Part shown: piece after piece, positions 8,014 to 17,029 of the stretch
How positions within the stretch are numbered: the first letter of the stretch is position 1
Layout of the letters: every line of letters starts with the position of its first letter
Assembly (NCBI GenBank): GCA_963712465.1
Contig: CAVQHY010000004.1
Location: 434,001 to 498,000, forward strand
DNA length: 64,000 nt
Reading direction: 5' to 3'
From: CAVQHY01 sp963712465
GTDB lineage: Bacteria; Actinomycetota; Thermoleophilia; Gaiellales; Gaiellaceae
Notes under the pieces: model-generated
Databases searched by the model: none
What the model was told of the DNA's origin: nothing
Seen by the model: the letters and a program-made list of their open reading frames with translations, nothing else
Made by a program: the position numbers and the translations under genes

Positions 8014-8474
8014 TCACAGGCGTCCACCATTTCTCGATCGCCTGCTCGGACGCGGACCGGTCGCTCGCCTTTTACTGCGACCATTTCGGCCTCGAGCTCG
8101 TCTCAGACCGCGAGGTCGAGCCCGGCGGATTCGTCGAGCGCGTGACGGGGGTTGCGGGCGCGCGCGTCCGCATCGTCCATCTCTCGGGCCACGGCGTGAA
8201 CTTCGAGCTGCTCGAGTACCGAGAGCCGCGCGGGGACGTGCACGCCCGTGAGCCGAACCACACGGGCAGCGCGCACCTTTGCTTCTTCACCGACGACATC
8301 GAGGCCGATACGGAGCGGCTCCGCGCGGCCGGAGTGCCCGTCCGCTCGCGCGACGGCCTCCCGCAGAGAGTCGTCGGTGGGCCGAACGACGGCGGCGCCT
8401 GCGTCTATCTCGAGGACCCCGACGGCAATCCGGTCGAGCTCGTCCAGCTCGCCCGGCCGTGGCCGGGAAGCTGA
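8010..8474 (+). CDS. VOC (glyoxalase/dioxygenase) family protein
   Basis: This 154-residue protein has the vicinal-oxygen-chelate fold: ITGVHHFSIACSDADRSLAFY at the N terminus supplies the first metal His, GSAHLCFFTDDIEAD near residue 90 the second, and YLEDPDGNPVELVQ near residue 138 the Glu. Members are glyoxalases, epimerases or ring-cleavage enzymes. The GTG start is set by AGGAGA seven bases upstream. The gene lies inside a sugar-catabolism run, which favours an epimerase or lyase role over antibiotic resistance, but this is inference. Confidence 0.8.
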   Translation: MITGVHHFSIACSDADRSLAFYCDHFGLELVSDREVEPGGFVERVTGVAGARVRIVHLSGHGVNFELLEYREPRGDVHAREPNHTGSAHLCFFTDDIEADTERLRAAGVPVRSRDGLPQRVVGGPNDGGACVYLEDPDGNPVELVQLARPWPGS

Positions 8475-8475
8475 G

Positions 8476-9219
8476 ATGGACACGGGGCTCGCAGGCAGAA
8501 CGGCGATCGTCACGGGGGCCGTGGGCGGGATCGGCCTTGCGTGCGCCCGGGCGCTCGCGGGCGAAGGCGCCCGGGTGGTGCTCTCCGACCTCGACGCTGG
8601 GGCCGTCGACGCGGCCGCTGCCTCCGTCGAGGGCGAGTCGGCCGGCGTCGCCGCTGACGTGTCGAGCCCGGAGGACTGCGCTCGTCTCGTGGACGAGGCC
8701 GTCGCGCGGTTCGGCTCCGTCGATGTCCTCGTCACCTGCGCGGGGATCTTCCACTCGACGCCGCTCGACGAGCTGTCGGGGGAGGAGTGGGACCGCATCC
8801 TCGCGGTCAACCTCAAGGGGACGTTCCTCGCCGCGCAGGCCGTGCTGCGCGTGATGGTGCCTCAGGGGCGCGGCAGGATCGTCACAGTCGCGTCGCTCGC
8901 GGGTCAGGTCGGCGGGCTCGCCTCGGGGGCGGCCTACGCGGCCTCCAAGGCGGGCGTGGTCGCGCTGACGAAGTCGATCGCCCGCTTCGGCGGCCCGCAC
9001 GGCATCACGGCCAACAGCGTCAACCCCGGGGTGATCGACACCCCGATGATCGCCGGCTGGCCGGCGGAGTCGCGAGCGCGTACGCTCGGCGCGACACCGC
9101 TCGGGCGGATCGGCGCGCCGGAAGAGGTAGCGTCGGCAGTCGTCTGGCTCGCATCGGGAGGCGCAGGCTTCGTCAGCGGCGCGCAGCTGGACGTCAACGG
9201 CGGCCTCCACATGGACTGA
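8476..9219 (+). CDS. SDR family oxidoreductase
   Basis: This 247-residue protein is a classical short-chain dehydrogenase. It shows the cofactor motif TGAVGGIG at residue 13, an acidic residue after the second strand (LSDLDAG) suggesting NAD preference, the NAG-equivalent TCAG, the catalytic Ser in TVASLAG, YAASKAG with Tyr and Lys, and the PG motif NSVNPGVIDTPM. It begins one base after the VOC stop. In this setting it probably oxidises a sugar or polyol, and it is one candidate for the pentose dehydrogenase step missing from the pathway genes elsewhere in the window. Confidence 0.88.
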   Translation: MDTGLAGRTAIVTGAVGGIGLACARALAGEGARVVLSDLDAGAVDAAAASVEGESAGVAADVSSPEDCARLVDEAVARFGSVDVLVTCAGIFHSTPLDELSGEEWDRILAVNLKGTFLAAQAVLRVMVPQGRGRIVTVASLAGQVGGLASGAAYAASKAGVVALTKSIARFGGPHGITANSVNPGVIDTPMIAGWPAESRARTLGATPLGRIGAPEEVASAVVWLASGGAGFVSGAQLDVNGGLHMD

Positions 9220-9239
9220 ACCGAGAAAGGGGACTACGA

Positions 9240-10166
9240 ATGGCTGAGGCAAAGGTGTGCAGGGGAAGCTGGTGCATGGCGTTCGGATTCGAGCCGAAGA
9301 TGGCGACGCTCGAGCAGGTAGTCGACGTGCTCTCGGCGTTCGGCTACGACGGGATCGAGCTCGGGGGGTTCTTCGACCACGCGACGGTCGAGCGCTACCC
9401 GGACAAGGCGAGCCGCAAGAAGCTTCGCGAGTGGATCGACTCCAAGGACCTCGAGATCGCGGGCATCGCGCCGGGGCCGTACGGCGACCTCTTCCGGCTC
9501 CCGTGGGCGACCGGCTCGCAGGAGGTCTACGACGAGTACCTGGAGTACTTCGAGGGCTACCTCGCGCTGGCCGCCGACGTCGGCATCCCCGGGATGCGTG
9601 TCGATCCGGGCGCTGCCGGCCCGCTCCCCTACGACGCCGACTACGACGCGGTCTGGGAGCGCGTGGTGAAGACGTTCCAGCACCACGCGGAGAAGGGCGC
9701 CGAGGTCGGCTGCGTGATGCTGTGGGAGCTCGAGTCGCTGCAGCCGTTCAACAAGCCGTCGGAGACGGTGAAGATGCTGAACGACGTCGGCAACGACAAC
9801 TTCAAGATCATGTACGACACGGGCCATTTCCAGGCCTGCGGGGTAATCGGGCACAACCATGTCCAGCCGGCGGAGACACTGCCGAACCAGATCGAGTTCA
9901 TCAAGATGCTCCCGGAGGGCTCGATCGGGCACATCCACCTCTGCGACACGGACATGAACACGTGCCTGAACATGTTCGGTACGAAGTCCAACTTCGGCGA
10001 CGGGATCATCGACTTCGAGGAGCTCGTGCCCGTCCTCGCCGAGCGCTATGACGGCGTCTGGTGGGCGGTCGACTCGATCCCGATGGGCTCGAAGGCCTGG
10101 CAGGACACCTGGGACGGCGTGATCACGCTCAACGACATGCTCGACCGCCACGTGCGGAACCAATGA
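9240..10166 (+). CDS. sugar phosphate isomerase/epimerase (TIM barrel)
   Basis: This 308-residue protein is another xylose-isomerase-like barrel. It has FGYDGIELGGFFDH near residue 35, a Glu in VMLWELESLQ near 160, an Asp in IMYDTGHFQACG near 185, and a His in GHIHLCDTD near 225, consistent with a divalent-metal site of Glu, Asp and His. The strand-final Asp in WWAVDSIPMG replaces the usual Glu. GAAAGGGG lies upstream of the ATG. It precedes the zinc dehydrogenase by 10 bp, so the two are probably one transcription unit. Confidence 0.8.
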   Translation: MAEAKVCRGSWCMAFGFEPKMATLEQVVDVLSAFGYDGIELGGFFDHATVERYPDKASRKKLREWIDSKDLEIAGIAPGPYGDLFRLPWATGSQEVYDEYLEYFEGYLALAADVGIPGMRVDPGAAGPLPYDADYDAVWERVVKTFQHHAEKGAEVGCVMLWELESLQPFNKPSETVKMLNDVGNDNFKIMYDTGHFQACGVIGHNHVQPAETLPNQIEFIKMLPEGSIGHIHLCDTDMNTCLNMFGTKSNFGDGIIDFEELVPVLAERYDGVWWAVDSIPMGSKAWQDTWDGVITLNDMLDRHVRNQ

Positions 10167-10176
10167 GGAGGAAGCG

Positions 10177-11238
10177 ATGAAGGCAGCAGTCTTCTACGAG
10201 GCGGAGGACCTCCGGCTCGAGGACGTCCCCGAGCCGGAGGCCGGCGCGGACGAGGTGGTCGTCAAGGTCCTCGCGTGCGGCTTCTGCGGCTCGGACGTCG
10301 AGTACTACTTCGGCAAGAGCCCGCTCGGGACGGCCGACGGCAAGGGGCCGCTCGTGCTCGGCCACGAGATCTGCGGGCAGGTCGTCCAGGCGGGCAAGCT
10401 CGCCGAGCAGTACGGGCTGGCCGAGGGCGATCGCGTCGCCCTGAACCCGGTGCAGAGCTGCAACGCGTGCAACATGTGCCGCTCGGGCAAGCTCCAGTTC
10501 TGCCAGAACCTGACCGTGCTCGGCGTGACGATGAACGGCGGCTTCGCCGACTACGCCAAGACGAAGATCGCCCACGCGTACAAGCTCCCGGACGCGCTCA
10601 GCGACGAGCAGGGAGCGTTCGTGGAGATGCTCTCCTCCGCGGTCTACGCGGTGAAGCGGGCCGAGATCGAGCCCGAGAACTTCGCCGTCGTCTGGGGGCC
10701 GGGCCCGGTCGGGCTGTCGATGGTGCAGCTCCTCAAGAACGAGGGCGCCCGCGTCGCGATCGTCGGCACGCGCGACTACCGCCTCGACCTTGCCCGCAGC
10801 GTCGGCGCCGACCACGCCTGGAACGTCAAGGACGCGTCCTCGCCCTTCTACACCGAGGATCTCGCGAAGGCGATCCAGGAGGCGAACGGCGGCGCGCTCG
10901 CCGACCGCGCGCTCGTCGCGACGGCATCGGTGGAGGCGAACCAGGCCGCCGTCGACCTCACCGGCCCCGGCTCGGTGGTGATCCTCATGGGGCTGGCCGG
11001 CCCGAGCGACGCCGTCTCGGTGCCGCTCCTCTCGAATCTCTACCTCGACAAGACGATCCGCTTCTCGCTGCTCTACCCGCTCCAGTGGCCGACGACGATC
11101 AGGCTGCTCGAGGACGCGAAGGTCGACACGAGCAAGATCATCACGCACTCGGCGGATCTCGAGGGGATCGCGCCCGCGATCCAGCGTGTGCTCGAGCGTG
11201 AGGACGAGGTCATCAAGACGGTCATCAAGCCGGGCTGA
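10177..11238 (+). CDS. zinc-dependent alcohol/polyol dehydrogenase (MDR family)
   Basis: This 353-residue medium-chain dehydrogenase shows the catalytic zinc ligands in ACGFCGSDVE (residue 33 region) and LGHEICGQ, and the structural zinc cysteines in CNACNMCRSGKLQFC. The cofactor fold has WGPGPVGLSM near residue 173. Family members oxidise sorbitol, threonine or sugar alcohols to ketones with NAD(P). GAGGAAGCG precedes the ATG. Its place between two TIM-barrel isomerases suggests that its ketone product feeds an isomerase. Confidence 0.88.
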   Translation: MKAAVFYEAEDLRLEDVPEPEAGADEVVVKVLACGFCGSDVEYYFGKSPLGTADGKGPLVLGHEICGQVVQAGKLAEQYGLAEGDRVALNPVQSCNACNMCRSGKLQFCQNLTVLGVTMNGGFADYAKTKIAHAYKLPDALSDEQGAFVEMLSSAVYAVKRAEIEPENFAVVWGPGPVGLSMVQLLKNEGARVAIVGTRDYRLDLARSVGADHAWNVKDASSPFYTEDLAKAIQEANGGALADRALVATASVEANQAAVDLTGPGSVVILMGLAGPSDAVSVPLLSNLYLDKTIRFSLLYPLQWPTTIRLLEDAKVDTSKIITHSADLEGIAPAIQRVLEREDEVIKTVIKPG

Positions 11239-11248
11239 GGAGGAGCGA

Positions 11249-12118
11249 ATGGCGAAGCCGAAGTTCTCCGTCTCCGAGATCACGACGTTCCACTCGACCT
11301 ACGACGAGGATCTCGCGAACTACGTCAAGGCCGGTGCCGAGGGAATCGGTATCTGGGAGTTCAAGCTCCCCGAGGGTGGGGACGCCGACTCGCTCGCGAA
11401 ACTGAAGGCCAGCGGCCTGAAGGCGACGACCTGCATCCCGAGCACGCTGTCCGTCTGGCCGGTGCCGTTTCCCGGACCGACCGATCCGGAGGAACGGACG
11501 CAGGGCCTGTGCGACGCGATCCGCCGCTTCGCTCCGTTCGAGCCGGAGGTCATTCTGTGCCTCACGGGCCACCCCGGAGACACGGACCCCGCCGAGGGAC
11601 GGCGGGTCCTCGTCGAGGGCATGCGCCGGGCCGCGAAGGTTGCCGCCGAGCATGGGCTCACGCTCGCCCTCGAGCCGCTCCACCGAAACGTCTACGGCCA
11701 CTGGTCGACGATCGGCGACATCCCTGGGACGATCGCGCTGATGGACGAGATCGGGGAGCCGAACGTCGACCTGCTCTACGACCTCTACCACCTCTGGGAC
11801 ACCGACGACGTGCTCGGCGAGACCGCGAAGCACGCCGACCGCATCAACGGGAGCGTCCACATCTGCGATTGGCGCTCGGACACGCGCAACGACTTCGACC
11901 GCGCTCTCCCCGGGGACGGGATCATGGACCTCCCGCTGCTGCTCGGCGCGCTCGACGGCATCGCCGAGTGGGTCGACCTGGAGATCTTCTCCGACGACGG
12001 GTCGTTCACGGACAAGGACTTCGACGACTCGATCTGGAAGCAGGATCCGATCGACGTGATCGCGCGCGGCAAGGCCGGATTCGAGGCGGCCTGGGCCCAG
12101 CGGCACGCGCCCGCGTGA
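11249..12118 (+). CDS. sugar phosphate isomerase/epimerase (TIM barrel)
   Basis: This 289-residue barrel of the xylose-isomerase-like family is the third in this run. Expected metal ligands appear in LALEPLHRNVYG near residue 140, LLYDLYHLWDTDD near 175, GSVHICDWRSD near 205 and WVDLEIFSDDGS near 240. The ATG follows GAGGAGCGA, 10 bp after the dehydrogenase stop. The stop overlaps the ATG of the next SDR gene. The function is probably isomerisation of the ketose made by the neighbouring dehydrogenases; the sugar is unknown. Confidence 0.8.
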   Translation: MAKPKFSVSEITTFHSTYDEDLANYVKAGAEGIGIWEFKLPEGGDADSLAKLKASGLKATTCIPSTLSVWPVPFPGPTDPEERTQGLCDAIRRFAPFEPEVILCLTGHPGDTDPAEGRRVLVEGMRRAAKVAAEHGLTLALEPLHRNVYGHWSTIGDIPGTIALMDEIGEPNVDLLYDLYHLWDTDDVLGETAKHADRINGSVHICDWRSDTRNDFDRALPGDGIMDLPLLLGALDGIAEWVDLEIFSDDGSFTDKDFDDSIWKQDPIDVIARGKAGFEAAWAQRHAPA

Positions 12119-12894
12119 TGGGACGGCTCGACGGCAAGCTGGCGCTCGTCACGGGCGCCTCGCACGAGCGGGGAATCGGGCGGGGGATCGCACTGGCGCT
12201 CGCGCAGGCGGGTGCGGACGTCGCTTGCTGCGACGTGGCGTTCGAGGATCAGGGCGAGGAGCTGGCCGAGCGGATCAGGGCGATCGGTCGGCGGTCCCTT
12301 TTCACCCGCGCCGACGTCGGCGACCGCGCCGACGTGGATGCGCTGATCGGGCGGGTCGCGTCCGACCTCGGCCCGCTGGACATCGTCGTGTCGAACGCCG
12401 GCACGGCCGACTGGCAGGACTTCCACGAGGTCACCGCGGAGTCATGGGACCGGGTTGTCGCCGTCAACCTGACCGGAGCGTTCAACGTCGGCCAGGCCGC
12501 GGCCAAGGCGATGGTGCAGGGAGGTCGAGGCGGTCGAATCGTGTTCACGTCCTCGGTGCACGTCCAGATGGGCTTTCCGCAGATGTCCGTCTACGGCTCG
12601 ACGAAGCAGGGCGTGCGGGCGCTCGCCGAGCACATGGCGCTCGAGCTCGCCGAGCACGGCATCCTCGTCAACCACATCGGCCCTGGGTGGGTGAAGTCGC
12701 AGCTGAACGACCGCTCGCCCTCGCTGCAGACCGAGGCGGACGAGGCGACGACGATGGAGCTCATCCCGCTCCACCGCCCGTCCGAGCCGATCGAGCAGGG
12801 CCATGCCGTCGTCTACCTGTGCTCGTCCGAGGCCGATTACGTGACCGGCGAGTTTCTCCGCGTCGACGGAGGCCTCGTGGTCGGGAAGTACTGA
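12118..12894 (+). CDS. SDR family oxidoreductase
   Basis: This 258-residue short-chain dehydrogenase has the cofactor motif TGASHERGIGRGIA near residue 13, with three extra residues in the glycine loop, the NAG motif in VVSNAGTAD, the catalytic Ser in VFTSSVHV, YGSTKQG, and NHIGPGWVKSQL. An Asp after strand two (CCDVAFED) suggests NAD(H). The ATG overlaps the stop of the isomerase gene, and its stop overlaps the start of a second, degenerate SDR, so the pair is translationally coupled and may form a complex. Confidence 0.87.
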   Translation: MGRLDGKLALVTGASHERGIGRGIALALAQAGADVACCDVAFEDQGEELAERIRAIGRRSLFTRADVGDRADVDALIGRVASDLGPLDIVVSNAGTADWQDFHEVTAESWDRVVAVNLTGAFNVGQAAAKAMVQGGRGGRIVFTSSVHVQMGFPQMSVYGSTKQGVRALAEHMALELAEHGILVNHIGPGWVKSQLNDRSPSLQTEADEATTMELIPLHRPSEPIEQGHAVVYLCSSEADYVTGEFLRVDGGLVVGKY

Positions 12895-13463
12895 TGGCCG
12901 ACGTCACGCTCGTCGGCGTCGACGCCGCGCTCGAGCCCGCGCTCCGAGAGGCGCTCAGGGGCGTCTCGCTCGACACCACGGTCGCCGGCTTCGGCGGGCT
13001 TCGGACGGGCCGCTTCCTCGAGCTCGAGCAGTCTGACTGGGATGCAGCCGTCGCCGGTATGCGGGCGGCGTTCCTCGTGGCGCGCGACGCAGCCGCTCGC
13101 CTGGTCGCGAGCGACTCGGTCGGCCGCATCGTGCTTCTGTCGACCCCGCCGGCGGTACGGCCGGTGCACGGGGCGGCGCTCCCTGCGACGGCCGGCGCGT
13201 TCCTCACCACGGCGGCGCAGGTGGCGGCCGCGGAGCTCGGAGGACGAGGAATCACCGTCAACGTCGTCGTACCCGGCTGGCTCGAGGGCGACGGCTTCGT
13301 CGACGGGATCCCGACCGGCCGACTTGCACGCCCCGAGGAGGTCGCCGCGGTCGTCGCGTTCCTGGCCTCGGAAGCCGCGTCGTACGTGAACGGCGCGGTG
13401 ATCACGGTCGACGGTGGCTTCTCGATCACGAAGACGGTGGGCGGGAGCCCGCTCCTGCGCTGA
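12894..13463 (+). CDS. SDR-like protein lacking catalytic residues
   Basis: This 189-residue protein is clearly SDR-derived in its second half: GRIVLLSTPPAV, AAELGGRGITVNVVVPGWLEG, LARPEEVAAVVAFLASEAAS and NGAVITVDGG. The N-terminal TGxxxGIG cofactor loop is missing, and the region where YxxxK should lie reads HGAALPATAGAFLTT with neither Tyr nor Lys. Length is about 60 residues below normal. It is inferred to be non-catalytic, possibly a structural partner of the SDR whose stop codon its ATG overlaps. Confidence 0.75.
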   Translation: MADVTLVGVDAALEPALREALRGVSLDTTVAGFGGLRTGRFLELEQSDWDAAVAGMRAAFLVARDAAARLVASDSVGRIVLLSTPPAVRPVHGAALPATAGAFLTTAAQVAAAELGGRGITVNVVVPGWLEGDGFVDGIPTGRLARPEEVAAVVAFLASEAASYVNGAVITVDGGFSITKTVGGSPLLR

Positions 13464-13501
13464 GGACGGGTCGGCTGCTGCTCGCGAACTAGACTCGTCA
13501 G

Positions 13502-14446
13502 GTGGACGCTCCGCAGGCACTCGTCGTCGGCCGTCTGCTCGCCGACATCTATCCGAACGAGCTCGAGACGCCGCTGTCCGAGATTCGCACCTTCACGCGG
13601 TTCGTCGGCGGCTTCGCCGGGAACGTGTCGACGGGTCTCGCCCGGCTCGGGGTGCGGACGCGGATCCTGTCCCGGGTCGGCGACGACGGGCACGGCGAGT
13701 TCATCCGGCGCTTTCTCGCCGACGAGGGGGTCGACGTCTCCTGGCTCCCCACCGACCCGCGCTACCGAACGGCGCTCGTCTTCTGCGAGGCGTGGCCGCC
13801 CGACAACTTCCCGATCCTCTACTACCGAGATCCGACCTGTCCCGACTGGGAGGTCTCGTTCGACGACTTCGACCTGGACGAGGCGGCCGCGATCCCGTGG
13901 GCGCTCGTCACCGGGACGGGGCTTGCCCGCTCGCCGAGCGTCGAGGTCTGCCTCGCGCTCGCCGAGGCCCGGTCGAGAGCCGGGACGAGCACCGTCTTCG
14001 ATCTCGACTGGCGCGGGATGCTGTGGGACGACCCGCGGCGCTACCGTGCGCTCGCCGGGGCGCTCCTTCCGTTCGTCGACGTGGTCGTCGGCAACGAGAG
14101 CGAGTTTCGCGCGCTCGCGGACGGCGATCCCGCCGAGACGGCCCGGCGCGTGCTCGGGCTGGGCCCGAGCACGGTCGTGCTCAAGCGCGGCGGCGCCGGC
14201 GTGCTCGCGGTCACCCCGGGCGGCGCGGAGGATATCCCGGGCCTGCCGGTCGAGGTCGTCAACGGCCTCGGTGCGGGCGACGCGTTCGTCGCCTCGCTCA
14301 TCGACGGTCTCCTGCGGGGGCTGCCCGTCGCCGAGGCGTGCCGCCGCGGAAATGCGGCGGGTGCGATCGTCGCGACACGGCTCTCGTGCTCGGAGGCAAT
14401 GCCGACAGCGGCCGAGGTCGACGAGCTCCTCGCGGCGCACGCCTGA
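13502..14446 (+). CDS. PfkB-family sugar kinase (IolC/KdgK-like)
   Basis: This 314-residue ribokinase-fold protein has FVGGFAGNVSTGLARLG near residue 35, where the sugar is bound, and the ATP/catalytic motif VNGLGAGDAFVASLIDG near residue 252 with the catalytic Asp. The segment EAWPPDNFPILYYRDPTC resembles 5-dehydro-2-deoxygluconokinase (IolC), although 2-keto-3-deoxygluconate kinase cannot be excluded. The start is GTG, 38 bp after the preceding stop. It would phosphorylate the product of the upstream isomerases and dehydrogenases. Confidence 0.8.
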   Translation: MDAPQALVVGRLLADIYPNELETPLSEIRTFTRFVGGFAGNVSTGLARLGVRTRILSRVGDDGHGEFIRRFLADEGVDVSWLPTDPRYRTALVFCEAWPPDNFPILYYRDPTCPDWEVSFDDFDLDEAAAIPWALVTGTGLARSPSVEVCLALAEARSRAGTSTVFDLDWRGMLWDDPRRYRALAGALLPFVDVVVGNESEFRALADGDPAETARRVLGLGPSTVVLKRGGAGVLAVTPGGAEDIPGLPVEVVNGLGAGDAFVASLIDGLLRGLPVAEACRRGNAAGAIVATRLSCSEAMPTAAEVDELLAAHA

Positions 14447-14463
14447 CGTGTCGTCCCCGGAGG

Positions 14464-14535
14464 CCATGTCCCGGGGACAGGCCCCGGGACATGGCGGCGC
14501 GGGACATGGCTGGGGGACAGGCCCCGGGACATGGC
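14464..14535. repeat. GC-rich hairpin repeat, two units
   Basis: Unit one has perfect 13-bp arms (CCATGTCCCGGGG at 14464-14476 and its complement at 14482-14494) around the loop ACAGG. Unit two (14501-14535) shares GGGGGACAGGCCCCGGGACATG with the copy at 29455. It sits between the kinase and FAH genes and may act as a transcript-end hairpin or a REP-like element. Confidence 0.7.
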
Positions 14536-14596
14536 CCTTCGAGTCATGGCGTCGACCCAGCTTGCCGCGGCGTGCCCGCCGCGATACAACCCTCCC

Positions 14597-15607
14597 ATGA
14601 GACTCGTCACCTTCTCCAGCGGTGCCAGGCATGGGGTCGGCGCTGTTCACGGCTCCCGAGTCGTCGATCTCCAGGTCGCCTACGCCGGCCACCTCGCCGA
14701 GGCCGACGCCGATCCGCGGGCGCAGGAGATCGCCGCCGTCCGGATTCCCGACGACATGATCGCGTTCGTCGCCGGCCTGGGGCCCTCGTGGCAGGCCGCC
14801 GCGCAGGCGCTCGCATTCGCGGTCGCCCAGCCGAACGGCGCCCACAGTGACGGCCCGCCGCTTTCGTACGACCTGGCCGAGACGAAGCTCCACGCGCCGC
14901 TCGTCCCGCCCGTGATCCTCAACTCGGGCCAGAACTACTGGGATCACCGCGACGAGAAGCCCGCCGTCGAGCAGCACGACCCGGAGTTCTTCCTCAAGTC
15001 GCCGCTCGCCGTCATCGGCCCCGGCGACCCCGTGATCCTCGACCCGACGGTGACGAGCAAGCTCGACTACGAGGTCGAGCTCGGGGTCGTGATCGGCAAG
15101 CCTGGCCGTCACATCCCCAAGGAGCGTGCGCTCGAGCACGTCTTCGGCTACGTGGTGACTAACGACATCACCGCCCGCGACCGCCAGGCGGTGCCGCATC
15201 CGGAGGGTGGCTTCGAGTACCGGCTCGGCCCCGGGAAGAACTTCGACACGTCGGCGCCGATCGGCCCGTGGATCGTGACGCGGGACGAGGTACCCGACCC
15301 GCAGAGCCTGAATCTGCGGACGCTCGTCAACGGAGAGTTGCGGCAGTCGAACTCGACGGCGAAGATGATCTGGGACGTCGCCACCATCGTGTCCTTCTTC
15401 TCAGACTTCTACACGCTTCAACCGGGCGTCTTGATCGAGACGGGGACACCGGGTGGCACCGCGTGGGCGACGGATCCTGAGATCGGCGGCAAGCCGTTCG
15501 AGCGAGAGGACGTCACGCGCGGCGGCTACATGAAACCCGGGGACGTCGTCACGGTCGAGATCGACGGGATCGGCACCTTGACGAACCCGATCGTGGCGGC
15601 AGAGTAG
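14597..15607 (+). CDS. fumarylacetoacetate hydrolase family protein
   Basis: This 336-residue protein has an N-terminal FAH cap and a C-terminal FAH catalytic domain. The metal site is seen in DYEVELGVVIGKPG near residue 158, with supporting motifs NYWDHRDEK, GYVVTNDITARDRQ and GVLIETGTPGG. Family members hydrolyse or decarboxylate acylpyruvates or dehydrate keto-deoxy acids. The ATG at 14597 begins the conserved MRLVTFSSG start; an earlier in-frame start would read through the hairpin repeat. It ends 26 bp before the amidohydrolase. The substrate is unknown. Confidence 0.85.
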   Translation: MRLVTFSSGARHGVGAVHGSRVVDLQVAYAGHLAEADADPRAQEIAAVRIPDDMIAFVAGLGPSWQAAAQALAFAVAQPNGAHSDGPPLSYDLAETKLHAPLVPPVILNSGQNYWDHRDEKPAVEQHDPEFFLKSPLAVIGPGDPVILDPTVTSKLDYEVELGVVIGKPGRHIPKERALEHVFGYVVTNDITARDRQAVPHPEGGFEYRLGPGKNFDTSAPIGPWIVTRDEVPDPQSLNLRTLVNGELRQSNSTAKMIWDVATIVSFFSDFYTLQPGVLIETGTPGGTAWATDPEIGGKPFEREDVTRGGYMKPGDVVTVEIDGIGTLTNPIVAAE

Positions 15608-15633
15608 GCAGAGGTCGACAAGGAGGTCTGGAG

Positions 15634-17029
15634 ATGGCGCAGGCATTGCTCGAACAGGCGCCGATGCTGTTCCTGAACGCGAAGCTGGTCGACGGCACCG
15701 GGCGCAAGCCGGTCAAGAACGGCGCCGTCCGCGTCGAGGAGAACCGCATCACGACGGTCGGCAAGACGAGCGATTTCGGCGAGAACCCGAACGGAAACCA
15801 CCGGGTGATCGACCTGAAGGGCAAGACGCTGATGCCGGGGCTCGTGGAGGGGCACTTCCACTGCTCGTTCTGGGGTGTGCGCGAGCTGCCCGACCTCGAC
15901 CTGAAGCTCCCGGCGGAGCGCACGACCGTCTATTCGATGCTGAACCTCGAGCTCGCGCTTCGCTGCGGCTACACGGCCGTCGCGAGCGCCGGGGCTTTGC
16001 ACCGGATCGACGTCACGCTCCGCGACATGGTCAACGAGGGCGTCATCCACGGCCCGCGCATGGCCGCTTCCGGCCGCGACATCTGTGCGACGTCGGGGAT
16101 GCTCGACTGGAACCCGTCGTTCTGGAAGCTCGGCATGGACGGCCTGGCGATCTTCGCCGACGGCGTCGAGGAGGTCCGCAAGGCGGTTCGCCAGAACATC
16201 CGCGAGGGCTGCGACGTCGTCAAGCTGTACGTGACCGGCGAGGGTCTCCTCCGACCGAATCAGCCGCCGGAGGAGACGATGTACTCCTTCGAGGAGATCG
16301 CGGTGGCGGTCGACGAGGCGCACAAGCGCAACCGCCAGATCGCGGCGCACGTGCGCGGCAACGACGGCGTCAAGCTCTGTGCCCGCGCGGGTGTCGACGT
16401 GATCGAACACGCGACCTACGCCGACGACGAGGCGGTCGAGCTGATCGCCGAGAAGCGCGACGAGATGTTCGTCGTCCCCGGCCTGGGGTACCACTGGGGG
16501 ATCCTCGAGCGCGGCGTCGCGTGCGGCATCCCGCAGGAGGTAATGGACGCGACGCTCTACCAGGAGGAGTGGGACGTCGGCTGCGTGGCGATGGACAAGA
16601 TGCGCAAGGCGGGCATCCGCGTCGTCCCCGGCGGCGACTACGGCTTCGTCTGGTGCCCGCACGGGGAGTACGCGAAGGACATCGAGCTCTTCGTCACCGA
16701 CATGGGCTTCTCGCCGATGGAGGCGATCGTCGCCGCGACGAAGCATGGCTCGGAGCTCGTGCGCATGGAGGACGAGACCGGGACGATCGAGGAGGGCAAG
16801 TTCGCCGACATCCTCGTCGTCGACGGCGACCCGCTCGAGGACATCGCGATCCTCCAGGATCGCGCGCGGCTCGCGATGGTGATGAAGGACGGGAAGGGTG
16901 ATGGTGAACACGCTCGGGCTACCACAGGAGCTCAAGCCGCTCCCGGACTTCACGATGGAGATCGAGCACATCCAGCGCGCCAAGGCCGGCATCGAGACGA
17001 TGCCGTCCGCGGCCGAGGTGCAGCACTAG
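15634..17029 (+). CDS. amidohydrolase family protein (single-base frameshift near the 3' end)
   Basis: This metal-dependent hydrolase of about 464 residues shows the first metal motif EGHFHCSFWG near residue 72, the carboxylated-Lys position in VVKLYVTGEG near 195, metal His in IAAHVRGND and DVIEHATYADDEA, and the catalytic Asp in VPGGDYGFVW. It resembles imidazolonepropionase/prolidase-type amidohydrolases. An extra G near 16896 (GGAAGGGTG) shifts the frame. With the shift corrected the protein continues MVNTLGLPQELKPLPDF and stops at the TAG inside the CTAG that borders the mobile element. Uncorrected, the frame reads on through the element to 17193. GGAGGTCTGGAG precedes the start. Confidence 0.82.
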
